The translations under genes were made by a program, and so were the position numbers. Positions 63,520 to 64,000 of a DNA stretch of 64,000 nt are shown here, one piece after another. Below the pieces are notes generated by a model. It was not told the origin of the DNA and did not search any database. It was given only the letters and a program-made list of their open reading frames with translations. This DNA comes from Tunturibacter psychrotolerans (GTDB lineage: Bacteria; Acidobacteriota; Terriglobia; Terriglobales; Acidobacteriaceae), in assembly GCF_040359615.1 (NCBI RefSeq), contig NZ_CP132942.1:2914001-2978000 (forward strand). Reading direction: 5' to 3'. Numbering within the stretch: position 1 is the stretch's first letter; the number at the start of each line of letters is the position of its first letter.

Positions 63520-64000
63520 ATGGAGCGGATGACGGAGACTGAGAAGATACCGGCGGCGGGGGAGATATGGAGTCACTTCGATCTCGGCGAGGCGACCAAG
63601 GTCATCACGATTCTGGCAGCGTTCGCGTATGTGACGGGCGCGGTCGCAATTAACACGTATCTGCATAGCCTGGGAATCGTGGATTTTTCCTTTGCCAAAC
63701 CGAAGCTGCTGCTGACCGGGATCGTGGTGCTGTTCACGTATCTGCTATTGGCGTCTCCGGCATTTTTTGTGGCGTGGTCGATGGCAACGCGCCACGAGCA
63801 GACGGTGCGGAGGCTGTCTTCGCTTGGGCATATTGCGATCTTGTTTGTTGGTTCTCTGATGTTGCTTCTTGGCGCTTCGGTTTTTTCCTGCTTTCAGACG
63901 CATCCCAGCATGGGGCAGAGCACGGTTTGGCAGGTATGGAGGATCACGAATCCGGGAGGCAGCGTCTCCAAGCGGTTGCTTGCGTCGCTGCTTGTGACAT
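63520..64000 (+). CDS. Membrane protein, partial (3' end beyond window)
   Basis: An open frame from ATG 63520 to the window edge (160 codons): MERMTETEKIPAAGEIWSHF at the start, then hydrophobic segments (about 25-42, 58-78 and 104-124). Not recognised. The frame has no stop within the window and shows the G-ending codon bias of the right end. The ATG lacks a clear Shine-Dalgarno, so the exact start is uncertain. Confidence 0.6.
   Translation, partial: MERMTETEKIPAAGEIWSHFDLGEATKVITILAAFAYVTGAVAINTYLHSLGIVDFSFAKPKLLLTGIVVLFTYLLLASPAFFVAWSMATRHEQTVRRLSSLGHIAILFVGSLMLLLGASVFSCFQTHPSMGQSTVWQVWRITNPGGSVSKRLLASLLVT

Overview
The window is a GC-rich bacterial chromosome segment, probably from a soil acidobacterium of the Terriglobia (Granulicella, Edaphobacter or Terriglobus type). 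That placement is an inference from gene families and codon style: a ccmF/ccmH pair beside a carboxypeptidase-regulatory-domain protein, kinase-TPR fusions, and the CxxH-type protein encoded at 18588. No rRNA, tRNA, CRISPR array, insertion sequence or prophage was seen.

Layout. Positions 1-6 kb (minus strand) hold a DUF4149 fragment, an HtpX-like protease, a cytochrome c maturation group (ccmF, ccmH, a small CcmI-like protein, a membrane-anchored exported protein) and a single-domain response regulator. Positions 6-13 kb (plus) hold a sodium/solute symporter with a small membrane protein, an FAD oxidoreductase, a YcxB-like protein and a Ser/Thr kinase-TPR protein. Positions 13-22 kb hold a glycine-zipper exported protein, enolase (eno), a GH5-like secreted protein, a class III sirtuin, a CxxH-rich protein convergent with a divergent SpoIIE-type phosphatase, and gpmI, so two lower-glycolysis genes lie within 7 kb. 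Positions 22-27 kb hold a Tat-exported metallophosphatase, the dnaX-ybaB-recR operon, an ICMT-like methyltransferase and a SET-domain protein. Positions 27-39 kb hold TPR proteins, a DinB/DUF1569 protein, an HSL-type esterase, a PspC protein, lysA, an exported metallopeptidase, yebC, a PagL-like deacylase, ftcD and an exported protein. Positions 39.8-42.1 kb are a TetR-controlled group with two GyrI-like proteins and a SnoaL-like protein.

Positions 42.5-51 kb are a motility block: cheX and cheY-like genes on the minus strand, divergent from flgF-flgG-flgA-flgH-flgI-rod-binding protein-FlgM-like-flgK-flgL on the plus strand. Positions 51-64 kb hold a DUF2076 protein, a GAF-GAF-PP2C phosphatase, deoC, a YceI protein, a pseudoreceiver-HATPase protein, a luciferase-like oxidoreductase, an exported RidA-like protein, a DoxX-like membrane protein, hpt, lgt, aqpZ and a truncated membrane protein.

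The least explained content is in non-coding DNA. A 52-55 bp element is present in six copies whose hairpins show paired base substitutions, and one copy is read in frame inside ccmH. A second element, in two copies, combines a tandem GACGAATTT unit with a poly-G tract. The plus strand is C-rich in genes of both orientations up to about 44 kb and G-rich in genes of both orientations after about 52 kb. A strand-composition switch of that sign is what a replication origin or an inversion boundary produces.
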